This document shows positions 18,700 through 27,599 of a stretch of 64,000 nucleotides of DNA, piece after piece. The DNA comes from Candidatus Altimarinota bacterium (GTDB taxonomy: Bacteria > Patescibacteriota > Gracilibacteria > UBA1369 > LOWO2-01-FULL-3), in the NCBI GenBank assembly GCA_023231115.1, contig JALNWA010000004.1, positions 1 to 64,000 on the forward strand. The letters run 5' to 3'. Position 1 is the first letter of the stretch. Each line of letters opens with the position of its first letter. Both the position numbers and the translations under genes were made by a program. The notes beneath the pieces are model-generated. The model was not told the origin of the DNA. It saw only the letters and a list, made by a program, of their open reading frames with translations, and did no database searches.

Positions 18700-19533
18700 T
18701 CACTTCGACATTCCTTCATAAGGATTATCTTTTCTGTAACCATAAGTCCGTGGAGAACAAAAAGGATCATAAACAGAGCCATCGCCAAATTTCACATATT
18801 GATGAACCGGTTTTTCATCCTGAACCGAGACGGAGATAACCTCAGCCAAATATCCCATTTCATCAGAAAGAATTTTATATAAAACAGCTAAATCCGCACA
18901 AAATGGAGGTCTTTTTGAAAAATCAGAAACAGTCCCATGTCCACCAACAATAATTGCAAAAAGAGCCCTCAAAGGAGAAAGAACAAGGTGCCAATGCAGA
19001 CGATTTTTCTTTACAACATAAGCAATGGCAATCTTATCAAAATCTTCTTTTGTAAGAGGATCTTTAAACATCCTGAATAGATCAATGAATTCAGCATATC
19101 CGGCGCTATATGTTAAATATGAACCACAAAGTCTGCGGGAAAAATCATGAATCTCTGTAAGCATTTTCTGTAATATTTCTATATCATCATGCGTAATTTC
19201 ATATCCATATCTGGAAAAAACACCTTCGGCAGAAACAAATGCACCAAGATTAGTTGATTCACTTCTAGTACTTAATTGCCGAACAAGATCCTCTCCATAA
19301 GCCTCAACCCTGAAACGATCAAATAAATCTATCGCCTCAGCCATTAAAATATTTCTCTCTTCCGGACTAATACTCCTTTTATATCTTTCATATAAATCAT
19401 CCGCCATCTTCGCAAAGGCAGGATCCTGCGACAAAATATCGATTTGAGCAAAAAATGAATCCTCAGGAGTAATTTCCACTCCATACATCTTCGCAGAATC
19501 ATCCGCCGCCTTTTTTCTTTCCAAATAAAGCAT
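18700..19533 (-). CDS. Transglutaminase-like (Cys-His-Asp) protein
   Basis: The 277-residue protein ends in a pattern that fits the transglutaminase/papain-like core: FCADLAVLYKIL (Cys212), PVHQYVKFGDG (His244) and SVYDPF (Asp256). The first 200 residues are mostly helical and not recognised. One mildly hydrophobic stretch (LRALFAIIVGG, near 190) precedes the core, and no signal peptide is seen. Such folds can be proteases, peptide N-glycanase-like amidases or inactive binding domains; the substrate cannot be inferred. The triad resembles that of 58502..60163, so the window has two distinct examples. Confidence 0.7.
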   Translation of the reverse strand: MLYLERKKAADDSAKMYGVEITPEDSFFAQIDILSQDPAFAKMADDLYERYKRSISPEERNILMAEAIDLFDRFRVEAYGEDLVRQLSTRSESTNLGAFVSAEGVFSRYGYEITHDDIEILQKMLTEIHDFSRRLCGSYLTYSAGYAEFIDLFRMFKDPLTKEDFDKIAIAYVVKKNRLHWHLVLSPLRALFAIIVGGHGTVSDFSKRPPFCADLAVLYKILSDEMGYLAEVISVSVQDEKPVHQYVKFGDGSVYDPFCSPRTYGYRKDNPYEGMSK

Positions 19534-19591
19534 ATTCTTTTAAATACAAGAGAAGAACTTTACCACAAAAATCTAAAAAATACATCACAAA

Positions 19592-19631
19592 AAATAGAGC
19601 CCTGCAGTTTCCCGCAAAGCTCCATCTATTT
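19592..19631 (-). terminator. Intrinsic terminator of the RRM gene
   Basis: AAATAGA (19592-19598) pairs with TCTATTT (19625-19631), extended inward by GC with GC and a TGC/GCA pair around a small loop. On the minus strand the stem is followed by TTTTTTG. It lies 22 bp after the stop of the RRM gene. Confidence 0.65.
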
Positions 19632-19652
19632 GATTATTAAAAATCGAAAACC

Positions 19653-20000
19653 TTAGAAACTATTTCTGTCTCCTGAGTCTCTCCTTCTAAAACCTCCACC
19701 TCCGAAACCACCTCCGAAACCTCCACCACCTGTTCTTCTTGGTGGTCGATCTTCCATTGGACGAGCTTCGTTAACAACGAGCTTTCTTCCTTCCATCTCG
19801 TTGCCATTCCACGTTTCGATAGCTTTTTGAGCTTCTTCTTCTGTGGACATTTCAACAAATCCAAAACCTTTAGATCTGCCTGAAAATTTATCAGCGATTA
19901 CAGCTGCTGATTCAACAGTTCCTGCGTCTGCAAATGCAGTGCGAAGAGATTCTTCTGTTGCTGTGTAAGGTAGATTCCCTACGTATAATTTCTTTCCCAT
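19653..20000 (-). CDS. RRM-type RNA-binding protein, glycine-rich tail
   Basis: The 115-residue protein is a single RNA recognition motif followed by a Gly/Arg tail. RNP2 is KLYVGNLPY (residues 4-12) and RNP1 is KGFGFVEM (44-51). The tail (GGGGFGGGFGGGGFRRRDSG) resembles cyanobacterial and other bacterial Rbp proteins, which bind single-stranded RNA and are often cold-induced. The 114-bp region before the start holds an inverted repeat that could be regulatory. Confidence 0.95.
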   Translation of the reverse strand: MGKKLYVGNLPYTATEESLRTAFADAGTVESAAVIADKFSGRSKGFGFVEMSTEEEAQKAIETWNGNEMEGRKLVVNEARPMEDRPPRRTGGGGFGGGFGGGGFRRRDSGDRNSF

Positions 20001-20039
20001 AACGGTGATTAAAAAATAACAAGACGCAGTTTGCTCGCA

Positions 20040-20068
20040 GTCAAACCAAAAGTCAATAGAAGTTTGAC
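20040..20068. promoter_or_regulatory. Inverted repeat upstream of the RRM gene
   Basis: GTCAAAC (20040-20046) and GTTTGAC (20062-20068) are a perfect 7-bp inverted repeat with a 15-bp spacer, 40 bp upstream of the RRM start. It could be an operator or a hairpin in the 5' leader; the sequence alone does not decide. Confidence 0.35.
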
Positions 20069-20114
20069 AAATAACCGTTTTTAAAGCGGAGCATTAACAG
20101 CAAACTTTAAAGAA

Positions 20115-20513
20115 TCACTCTGTTGTAACACCATCAAATTCTTCGTCATCTTTTTCGGCATCCTCCTTTGTAGAATGAACCACCTTATCTTTATGATGCG
20201 CAGGAGAATATATAGTATAAAGCTTTAAAGGTTCAGAACTTGAAGTATTGATTATATTATGTTGAGCTCCGGAAGGAACGATTATTGCATCACCATCGGC
20301 AACCGCATATTCATTTCCATCAATAAGAACCTTCCCTGTCCCCTTTTCAAAACGGAAAAATTGATCATTTTCGTTATGGACTTCCATTCCAATTTCTTCA
20401 TTCGGCTTAAGACTCATCAAAACAAGCTGACTGTGCTTTCCAGTATAAAGAACTTTTCTAAAATTATCGTTTTCAAGAGTCATCTTTTCGATCGCACCTT
20501 TGTATCCCTTCAT
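20115..20513 (-). CDS. Cupin-domain protein
   Basis: The 132-residue protein is a single small cupin. Motif 1 is seen as EIGMEVHNENDQFFRFEKG, and motif 2 as IIVPSGAQHNIINTS, with His and Glu residues in the places that bind metal in this superfamily. The C-terminal 30 residues are highly charged (HHKDKVVHSTKEDAEKDDEE) and probably disordered. No enzyme activity can be assigned; single-domain cupins include isomerases, dioxygenases and simple sensors. Confidence 0.92.
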   Translation of the reverse strand: MKGYKGAIEKMTLENDNFRKVLYTGKHSQLVLMSLKPNEEIGMEVHNENDQFFRFEKGTGKVLIDGNEYAVADGDAIIVPSGAQHNIINTSSSEPLKLYTIYSPAHHKDKVVHSTKEDAEKDDEEFDGVTTE

Positions 20514-20602
20514 AAAATTTGGGGTTAAATTTGAACTTTAACAATTATACCCCGACAAACAGCCTGCCTTCAATGAAGACAAATTTAGTATGAATTAAAA
20601 CT

Positions 20603-21523
20603 TCAAATCTTCTTTGGGAATATTACTGACAAAATTAAAGAAAGGGAAAGGACAACAAGAATAAAAATAAGAGAAGATATGGAAGACACATGAATTCCGA
20701 CAATGCCACCCAACATTTTTAATCCTATAAAAATAAGGATAATAGACAACCCCTTCTGCAAATGATGAAATTTATGCAAAATATTTTCAATCAAGAAAAA
20801 CATAGCCCTAAGCCCCATCACAGCAAAAATATTAGAAGTAAAAACTATAAAAGGATTTTGAGAAATTGAAAAAGTCGCCGGAATTGAATCCACCGCAAAA
20901 ATTATGTCAGTCGTTTCAACGAGCAACATAATCATAAAAAGAAGAGTGAAATACCATTTGCCATTTTCCTTCGCAACAAACTGTCCATTATGCGGACTTG
21001 GCGTAAATCTCAAAAACTTCCTTGCAAGACGAACGACCTTACTGTTTTCAAAATCAGCATGTTCTTCCTTTTTATCGGAAAAAAGTTTAACTCCGGTATA
21101 AATAAGTAAAACTCCAAAAACATATAGTATCCAATAAAACTGATGAATTATCACAGCTCCAACAGTTATAAAAATTCCCCTGAAAACAACAGCCCCCAAA
21201 ATTCCCCAAAATAAAACTTTGTGATGATATTTCTCATCAAGATTGAAAAAGCTAAAAATAAGCATAATCACGAAAAGATTATCCATCGACAACATTTCCT
21301 CCGTCAAATAAGCGCTAATAAATTGAGCGAACAATTCCTTTCCAAGAAAAACAAGAATCAAAGCTCCGAATCCAAGAGAAATCAAAACCCAAAAAATAGT
21401 TTGTATAAGAGCTGATTTCGTCCCTATTCTATGCGGTCTCCTATTGAAGTATCCCAAATCAACAACCAAAAATCCAACGACAATTGTAGCAAAAACAATC
21501 CATAAATAATTTTGTGCAGTCAT
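20603..21523 (-). CDS. TerC family membrane protein
   Basis: With the start at 21523 (MTAQNYLWIVF) the protein has 306 residues and about eight membrane segments, the normal TerC size. Family motifs include the early SMDNLFVIMLIF, with Asp in the membrane, and VETTDIIFAVDSIPA. TerC proteins are linked to tellurite resistance and, in better-studied cases, to manganese export and metalation of secreted proteins. The upstream in-frame ATG (21652) gives a Lys/Phe-rich extension that looks non-coding. Confidence 0.93.
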   Translation of the reverse strand: MTAQNYLWIVFATIVVGFLVVDLGYFNRRPHRIGTKSALIQTIFWVLISLGFGALILVFLGKELFAQFISAYLTEEMLSMDNLFVIMLIFSFFNLDEKYHHKVLFWGILGAVVFRGIFITVGAVIIHQFYWILYVFGVLLIYTGVKLFSDKKEEHADFENSKVVRLARKFLRFTPSPHNGQFVAKENGKWYFTLLFMIMLLVETTDIIFAVDSIPATFSISQNPFIVFTSNIFAVMGLRAMFFLIENILHKFHHLQKGLSIILIFIGLKMLGGIVGIHVSSISSLIFILVVLSLSLILSVIFPKKI

Positions 21524-21652
21524 GAAACCAACTTTAAACGAAAAAATTTTTTTCCGCAAATAAAACAATAAAACAAAACACCTTTTTTCATAAAAACTCT
21601 TGTGTTTTTTTTTAATAAGATTATGGTTTTTATAAATATATAAAAACCACAA

Positions 21653-24055
21653 ATGCCCCCAAACAAAGACTTAGCAGGCAAAAATATTATCTTCATAAAT
21701 TCAGGAGGAAAAAAGAAAAAATTCACACTCGAAAAAGCAAAAAATCTCGGAGTAAACGTCATTCTGGTTAATCAAAAATTAGATACAAATAAAAAACTTA
21801 TTGATTATTTCATAGAAGCGGACACATACAATCACAAAGAAGTGATTGAGAAATTAAAGATTTTTCAAAAAAATAATCCCGAGATAAAATTTGACGGAGC
21901 AATAACTTTCTGGGAAGACGACATCCCGATTTTAGCTAAAGTATGCGAAGAATTTAAACTCCCTGGAAACAGTTATGAAACTTCAATAAAAACAAGAAAC
22001 AAATATGAAATGAGAAAACGCCTCGCCGAAACAAATCTCGGCAATCCGATTTTCCATATGGTAAAAAACAAAAACGACTTAAAAAAAGCCACAGAAGAAA
22101 TTGGATTTCCTGCAGTAATGAAACCAGCATGGGGAGCGGACAGCGAATTCGTAATTCTCGTAAAAAACGAGGAAGAAGCAAAAAACACTTTGGATTATTT
22201 CCAAAAAAACTGTAATGAAAAATTCAATCCAATTTTCAAATACAACAGTGGAACTTTTTTGTATGAAGAATACATGGACGGAATGGAAATAAGTTTGGAA
22301 TGTTTCTCACAATACGGAATCCCTCATGTAATCGGAATAAATGAAAAACAACCTATCAAGCCTCCCTATTTCGTTGAATATGGAGACATAGCTCCAGCAA
22401 GACTCGACGACGAGATAGAACCTGAAGTGGTAAAACTTGCTGAATCATCTCTGATAGCTCTCGGCGTACAAAACAGTCTTGCCCACATAGAAATAAAAAT
22501 AACTTCAACCGGACCAAAAATCGTCGAAGTGGGGTCAAGAATGGGTGGAGACGATATTTATACAAATGTAAAACATGTTTGGGACACGGACATGGTGGAA
22601 ATAGGGATAAGAATTGCCTGCGGAATGAATACAAATTACAAAAAAACACATCCAAAAGGCTGTGTAATATGCCGTTATTTCATCCCAAATCATTCCGGAA
22701 TTATAACAAATATTGAAGGCGTAAAAGAAGCACAGGAAATAAAAAATGTTCTTCAATTAATAATAACAAAAGATGTAGGAGACGCTATTTTGGTTCCACC
22801 TGAAGGATTTGAAAACGCAGGATGGGCTGTTGTAAAAGGACGAACATATCAAGAAGCGGAAACATTGATGAACAGATTAATGAACAAAATAGAAATAAAT
22901 GTTACACGTTTTCATAAAGATTCATCTTTGGGAAAAACTACAAGACAGTCTTCACTCTCATCCGCTTCAATCGTCCGTGAACAAATCATAAAAGCTTCAA
23001 AAATAGAAAAACTTAGAATTGTAGACAAAAGCAAAATAAAAAAAATGCACATTGGAATTGTTACAAGTTCAAAATTACCGCTATACAATGAAACCGCAAA
23101 GAAATTTTACACAGGAGACGATATAAAAAATATATTGGAAGCAAAAGGATACAATGTAAGTGTTTTTGACATCGGAGAATCAACAGTACCAATTGAAAAA
23201 ATACAAAGAGCAAATCCGGATTTCGTTATAAATTTATGTGAAGCGATTTATAATTCCCCTCTTTTAAAATCTCATTCAGCCGCATTATTCGACATGTTAC
23301 AATTGCCTTACACAGGCTCAAATCCGGGAACACTCGCCCTTTCATTGGACAAAATAAAAGTAAAAAAAATTCTCGAATATCACGACATTCCGACTCCGGA
23401 TTGGGACTATGTGGAAAGTATGGACGAAGAAATAAGCGATGAATTGGAATATCCATTAATAGTAAAACCGGCAAACTCAGATAATTTTTTCGGTATAGAC
23501 AATCAATCGGTGGTAACTAACGAGAAAGATTTAAAAAAACAACTTCGAATAATAATAGAAGAATTTAAAAGACCAGCGCTAATAGAAGAATATATCGAAG
23601 GAACTGAAATTGACGCTTCATTGCTAGGAAACGAAGAAGAAGTTGAGGTGCTACCGTTAATCCGTTCGACTTTTGATAAAGTCCCGAAAGATTATTGGCA
23701 CATATATTCATCAGACCTTTGGGACGACAAAAACAAACACATCTTGGACTCAATAAAAATAGAAAAACCGGCTAAAATAAACAAAAAACTTGAAACGCTG
23801 ATAAGCGAAATGGCGCTGGATGTTTATAATATTTTTGACTGTCATGATTACGGAAAAATAGAGTTTAGAGTTGATAAAGAAGGAAATCCATATGTGATAG
23901 AACTCACTCCGAATCCACCCTTGGAAAAAGATAATTTTGTCGCCATGTCTGCGAAACTCGCAGGATATAGCTATGAAGATTTAATAGAAAAAATACTTTG
24001 GATGACAATTCAAAGATACAAAGATAAACCACCGTTTTATCATCTACAATTCTAA
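21653..24055 (+). CDS. Protein with two ATP-grasp domains (CPSase-like plus D-Ala-D-Ala-ligase-like)
   Basis: The 800-residue protein has two ligase modules. Residues about 10-420 form a carbamoyl-phosphate-synthase/biotin-carboxylase-like ATP-grasp unit (FPAVMKPAWGADSEF, LYEEYMDGMEISLE, KIVEVGSRMGGDD). After a linker, residues about 460-795 resemble D-alanine-D-alanine ligase: HIGIVTSSK at the start, YPLIVKPANSDN, LIEEYIEGTEIDAS and VIELTPNPPLEKDN. Such enzymes join a carboxylate to an amine through an acyl phosphate, so two amide bonds could be made by one chain. It starts a tight block: its stop overlaps the next start in TAATG. Substrates are unknown. Confidence 0.88.
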   Translation: MPPNKDLAGKNIIFINSGGKKKKFTLEKAKNLGVNVILVNQKLDTNKKLIDYFIEADTYNHKEVIEKLKIFQKNNPEIKFDGAITFWEDDIPILAKVCEEFKLPGNSYETSIKTRNKYEMRKRLAETNLGNPIFHMVKNKNDLKKATEEIGFPAVMKPAWGADSEFVILVKNEEEAKNTLDYFQKNCNEKFNPIFKYNSGTFLYEEYMDGMEISLECFSQYGIPHVIGINEKQPIKPPYFVEYGDIAPARLDDEIEPEVVKLAESSLIALGVQNSLAHIEIKITSTGPKIVEVGSRMGGDDIYTNVKHVWDTDMVEIGIRIACGMNTNYKKTHPKGCVICRYFIPNHSGIITNIEGVKEAQEIKNVLQLIITKDVGDAILVPPEGFENAGWAVVKGRTYQEAETLMNRLMNKIEINVTRFHKDSSLGKTTRQSSLSSASIVREQIIKASKIEKLRIVDKSKIKKMHIGIVTSSKLPLYNETAKKFYTGDDIKNILEAKGYNVSVFDIGESTVPIEKIQRANPDFVINLCEAIYNSPLLKSHSAALFDMLQLPYTGSNPGTLALSLDKIKVKKILEYHDIPTPDWDYVESMDEEISDELEYPLIVKPANSDNFFGIDNQSVVTNEKDLKKQLRIIIEEFKRPALIEEYIEGTEIDASLLGNEEEVEVLPLIRSTFDKVPKDYWHIYSSDLWDDKNKHILDSIKIEKPAKINKKLETLISEMALDVYNIFDCHDYGKIEFRVDKEGNPYVIELTPNPPLEKDNFVAMSAKLAGYSYEDLIEKILWMTIQRYKDKPPFYHLQF

Positions 24056-25344
24056 TGGGTAAAAATATTTTAATAGTAACCGGTTCAAATTACACAGATT
24101 CCGTGTATCAAGCTTTTTACGATATAAAAAAACTGGGACACAAAGTATATCTTTTAAGTGATGGATCTTTTGAGCCAAGGCCGGATGTTTTTGAAAAACA
24201 TTTTATATATAATTTAAGAGAGACGAAAAAGACCTTGGATTACATGAAAAATCAACCTGAGAAATTTGATGCGGTCACAATCAAAACCTCGGAATGGCTT
24301 ACACCTCTTGTCGCGCTCTTGGCAAAGCAATACGGATGCATCGGGAATGAACCTATTGTCGCATTTAATTGCAGAAGCAAATATCACATGAGAAAAGCAT
24401 TAGAAAAAGGAAATGTCCCGATTCCAAAATTCAAACTTTGCAAAAGTTATAAAGAACTGATTAACGGAATAAAAGAAATTAAAACTCCATGCGTTGCAAA
24501 ACCTGTCGGCGGAAATGCCAGCTATGGAACATTCATGATTAGAAATGATGAAGACATTGCGGCGTTAAAAGAAAATTACGAAAATTCAATAAAATTCCTA
24601 AGAGCAAAAGCAATTGATGGAGATGTTTTTGCCTTTAATAAAGAAGAAATGGACCTTATAGGGGTAGATGGACATGTTGACATGGTTATCGATTATTTAG
24701 TTGAAGAATTTATGGACGGACATGAAATAAGCGTCGACGCATTGGTTCAAGACGGGAAAGTAACCATGATGGGAATTGAAGATCAAATAAGAATGGCACC
24801 TCCTTATTTCATGGAATTAGCGGGAAGAGTTCCATACATATGTTCAAAAGAAGAAATAACAGTGATACAAGACATAATCGAAAAAACAATCAAAGCGATG
24901 GGAATAAAAAATTCAGCAACTCACACAGAAATTATTTTTACACCTGAAGGCCCAAAGATCGTAGAAATAGGCTGTAGAATCGGTGGAGATGATTTACACG
25001 AAACAATATTACAAGTAACCGGTTACAATCTAATGTTTGAATCTATGATGATAGCGCTTGGGATTCCGCGAGAATATGAAGTAAAAACAAGATGCCACAC
25101 CTACATGAAATTTTTAATGCCAAAAAAAAATGGTAGAATTAAAAAGATATTTATTCCGGAAGAATTAAAACAGAATGAAACAATTTTCGACATGGACACG
25201 ATAATGGCAGAAGGAGACGAAGTTGGCTTACCTCCAGAAAGATTTGACTATATAGGGTATGTCACATGCAAAGGAAAAACTCCTGAAGAAGCTGAAAAAA
25301 ATGCAGAAGATGCCTCAAGAAAAATTGAAATCATAATCCAATAA
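24055..25344 (+). CDS. ATP-grasp domain ligase
   Basis: The 429-residue protein has an N-terminal pre-ATP-grasp Rossmann-like part (NILIVTGSNYTDSVYQAFYD), the nucleotide-binding segment TPCVAKPVGGNASYGTF (about 147-163), VEEFMDGHEISVDALVQ, and the Mg2+ site EGPKIVEIGCRIGGDDLHE. It closely resembles the first half of the preceding protein, which suggests duplication. Known relatives ligate amino acids or dipeptides. Its start overlaps the preceding stop by 1 bp and its stop is 2 bp from the next start, indicating one operon. Confidence 0.9.
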   Translation: MGKNILIVTGSNYTDSVYQAFYDIKKLGHKVYLLSDGSFEPRPDVFEKHFIYNLRETKKTLDYMKNQPEKFDAVTIKTSEWLTPLVALLAKQYGCIGNEPIVAFNCRSKYHMRKALEKGNVPIPKFKLCKSYKELINGIKEIKTPCVAKPVGGNASYGTFMIRNDEDIAALKENYENSIKFLRAKAIDGDVFAFNKEEMDLIGVDGHVDMVIDYLVEEFMDGHEISVDALVQDGKVTMMGIEDQIRMAPPYFMELAGRVPYICSKEEITVIQDIIEKTIKAMGIKNSATHTEIIFTPEGPKIVEIGCRIGGDDLHETILQVTGYNLMFESMMIALGIPREYEVKTRCHTYMKFLMPKKNGRIKKIFIPEELKQNETIFDMDTIMAEGDEVGLPPERFDYIGYVTCKGKTPEEAEKNAEDASRKIEIIIQ

Positions 25345-25346
25345 AA

Positions 25347-26642
25347 ATGAAAACAGCCTCAACCCAAAGTTATGAAATTCTATTCTCCAAAGACAGGAAA
25401 AAATATTATCATGTACTTTTCAAAGATAATTCATGTAAAGATTTTTTCATTGCAAACATTCCAAAAGAAAAAACAATAATATTAAATTCAAAAAAAAGTT
25501 CACCATCAGACAAAGAATTAATAACTATTCCCCAGTTCACAAAAGAGCTTAGAGAAAAGAAAATCGACAGCTACTACACAAGCAGTCTTTCTTCAAATCC
25601 TTTGGAAAAATGGGCGAAAAAAAACAAAATAAAACTTTTATCCGCAAAATGGGCAGTACAAGAAAAACTCGAAGACAAAATTTTTTTTGACAAACTTGTG
25701 CAAAAAAACAAAGTCCCCGCCCCAAACAGCGTTATACCAAAAAACAAAAAAGAAATAGATTTAATTTCAAAATTTCCAGGAGTCGTTCAAGTCCCCCACA
25801 GTCACGGATCACAAGGAACATTTTTCGTAAAAAACAAAAAAGAGATTACAGACCTAATCGACAAGAAAAAAGTAAAATTTCCATTTTTATATCGCGAATA
25901 CATAAACGGGATTCCATTGGGAGTAAGCCTTATTATTGGAAAAAAGGAAATGATTTTTTCATCAATGAGAATTCAAGCAATTTCGATTACAAGCAAAAAC
26001 AGAAATAAATATTTGGGAATTCAGTGGATAAAAACTTCATATTTCAGCAAAGAAACAATTCAAAAACTAAATAAAGTATTACAAAATCTCGGCAAAGCAC
26101 TACAAAAATTAAAACTTTATGGAACAGCAAGTCTCGACTTCATAATAAAAGACGGAGAAATTTTCTTGATAGAATGTAATCCTCGTCTTTCACTTTCAAG
26201 CATCCAAATATCGCAGAGGCCTGAGCTTCTACACGGATTCGATTTTAATGAAGAATTCATAAAAGGACTTTTTGGGAAAAGACTTTCAGGAAATAAACCA
26301 TTCATACCAAACACAAATTATGAAGGTTGCACACTTGATTTAGATTTTTTCGAAAATAAATTGAGCGGGAATAAAACAAAAAAAGTTCACAAAGTTGGAA
26401 TATATAAATTAGGGACATCGGGATTAAAATATTTATCAGACAAAATCGAAGATTTCGCAAAAGACGATTCAATATTTATAGATCATAAACTTGATGCAGG
26501 AAAAGTACTAAAACAAGATGACGATTACGGAATGGCGATAGCCCACAAATCAGTACTAAAAGCGAAAAACGGAGAATTTACAATAGACAATGACAGCAAA
26601 ATCTTAAAAGGAATCGAAAAGCTGTTTTTAGAAAATTTTTAG
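25347..26642 (+). CDS. Divergent ATP-grasp domain protein
   Basis: The 431-residue protein keeps ATP-grasp marks in the middle (FPFLYREYINGIPLGVSLI near 180-198 and IFLIECNPRLSLSS near 270), but the nucleotide-binding loop reads PHSHGSQGTFF in place of the usual Lys-rich glycine loop. The C-terminal 110 residues (YEGCTLDLDFFENKL onward) are an extra part not seen in its neighbours. It is the third member of the ATP-grasp operon. Its 3' end overlaps the convergent acyltransferase gene by 4 bp. Confidence 0.82.
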   Translation: MKTASTQSYEILFSKDRKKYYHVLFKDNSCKDFFIANIPKEKTIILNSKKSSPSDKELITIPQFTKELREKKIDSYYTSSLSSNPLEKWAKKNKIKLLSAKWAVQEKLEDKIFFDKLVQKNKVPAPNSVIPKNKKEIDLISKFPGVVQVPHSHGSQGTFFVKNKKEITDLIDKKKVKFPFLYREYINGIPLGVSLIIGKKEMIFSSMRIQAISITSKNRNKYLGIQWIKTSYFSKETIQKLNKVLQNLGKALQKLKLYGTASLDFIIKDGEIFLIECNPRLSLSSIQISQRPELLHGFDFNEEFIKGLFGKRLSGNKPFIPNTNYEGCTLDLDFFENKLSGNKTKKVHKVGIYKLGTSGLKYLSDKIEDFAKDDSIFIDHKLDAGKVLKQDDDYGMAIAHKSVLKAKNGEFTIDNDSKILKGIEKLFLENF

Positions 26643-27562
26643 TTTGAAAAAGTAAATTGAGGAATTGTTGTAAATAATTTTTCTTTATAAGAACCTTCGT
26701 CACTTTCAGAAAAATCTATTTTTTTAATTCCATAAGAAATCGCATCTTGCATATCAAGCATTGTAAGAAAATGACCTATTCCAGGACATTTTTCAGTGTC
26801 ATTCCCACATAACAAAGTGTCATAAACATCTTTATAAATAAAGTTTAAATCAACCCCGACAATCTCACCATTCACTTTTACAGAAATCATCCTAGCCTTA
26901 TATATTCCCCCACTTTTGCCTTTTTCAATTATCTCGAGAAAGATCTTGACCATACGCTCATCCCTAAATGGAGAATCCTCAAATCTTTCGGAATTAAACT
27001 CTACAAGTTTATTAAAATCATCAAAATTATCAAAAACAATTTCAGGACCTAAAGCTTCAACCCTTTTTTTATCTCTTCTCAAATTCGAACGAAGTTTTTT
27101 ATCAACAGACATAAAATAATCTTCCAAAGAATTTATGCCTTCCATTTTCAAGATTTGTTTGGGATTAGATTTGGAAATACGCGGATCTTGAGCCAAAAAC
27201 TCATTAACAACATCAGCTTTTAAACTGTTCAAAATCGTAGATTTAGGACACGAATCAATGAGATCTTTTACATATTTTTTATCTTTCACCCAAAAAGAAT
27301 TTTCTTCTGCCCAATTAAAACCATCGCCAATATCTGAAAACCAAAAATATTTATTTTTTTCTGGGACAAACCAAAGGGGCAACAATCCAACATTTTGTTT
27401 TTCATCGTGCAAAAGGACAAAATGAGGCTTATATTTATAAAATTTAAAGAAAGCAAAACGGAAACTCCATTCATCAAAAATTGATAAATGCGGAGAAAAT
27501 TCTTCCCATAATTTTTTACATTCCTCGATATTTTCAACAAAAATTGCATTCATCATTCGCAT
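26639..27562 (-). CDS. FemAB/GNAT-like (Acetyltransf_6 type) acyltransferase
   Basis: The 307-residue protein matches the BioF2-like/FemAB-type GNAT family: a basic stretch LRSNLRRDKKRVEALGPEI (about residues 162-180), then YKARMISVKVNGEIVGVDL and ISYGIKKIDFSESDEGSYKE with the typical Tyr-Lys. FemAB relatives move amino acids from tRNA or acyl groups to amines. It lies on the opposite strand within the ATP-grasp block, overlapping the third ligase gene by 4 bp at the 3' ends, so it may act on the same product. Several Met codons (1, 3, 4) leave the exact start open. Confidence 0.75.
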   Translation of the reverse strand: MRMMNAIFVENIEECKKLWEEFSPHLSIFDEWSFRFAFFKFYKYKPHFVLLHDEKQNVGLLPLWFVPEKNKYFWFSDIGDGFNWAEENSFWVKDKKYVKDLIDSCPKSTILNSLKADVVNEFLAQDPRISKSNPKQILKMEGINSLEDYFMSVDKKLRSNLRRDKKRVEALGPEIVFDNFDDFNKLVEFNSERFEDSPFRDERMVKIFLEIIEKGKSGGIYKARMISVKVNGEIVGVDLNFIYKDVYDTLLCGNDTEKCPGIGHFLTMLDMQDAISYGIKKIDFSESDEGSYKEKLFTTIPQFTFSN

Positions 27563-27599
27563 ATATTATAGTATTGATATAAATAATAGAAACAAAAAA

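Noticed and set aside
19637-19864. A 75-residue frame inside the RRM gene
   Set aside because: It is a shifted frame of the glycine-rich RRM gene and lacks any recognisable features.
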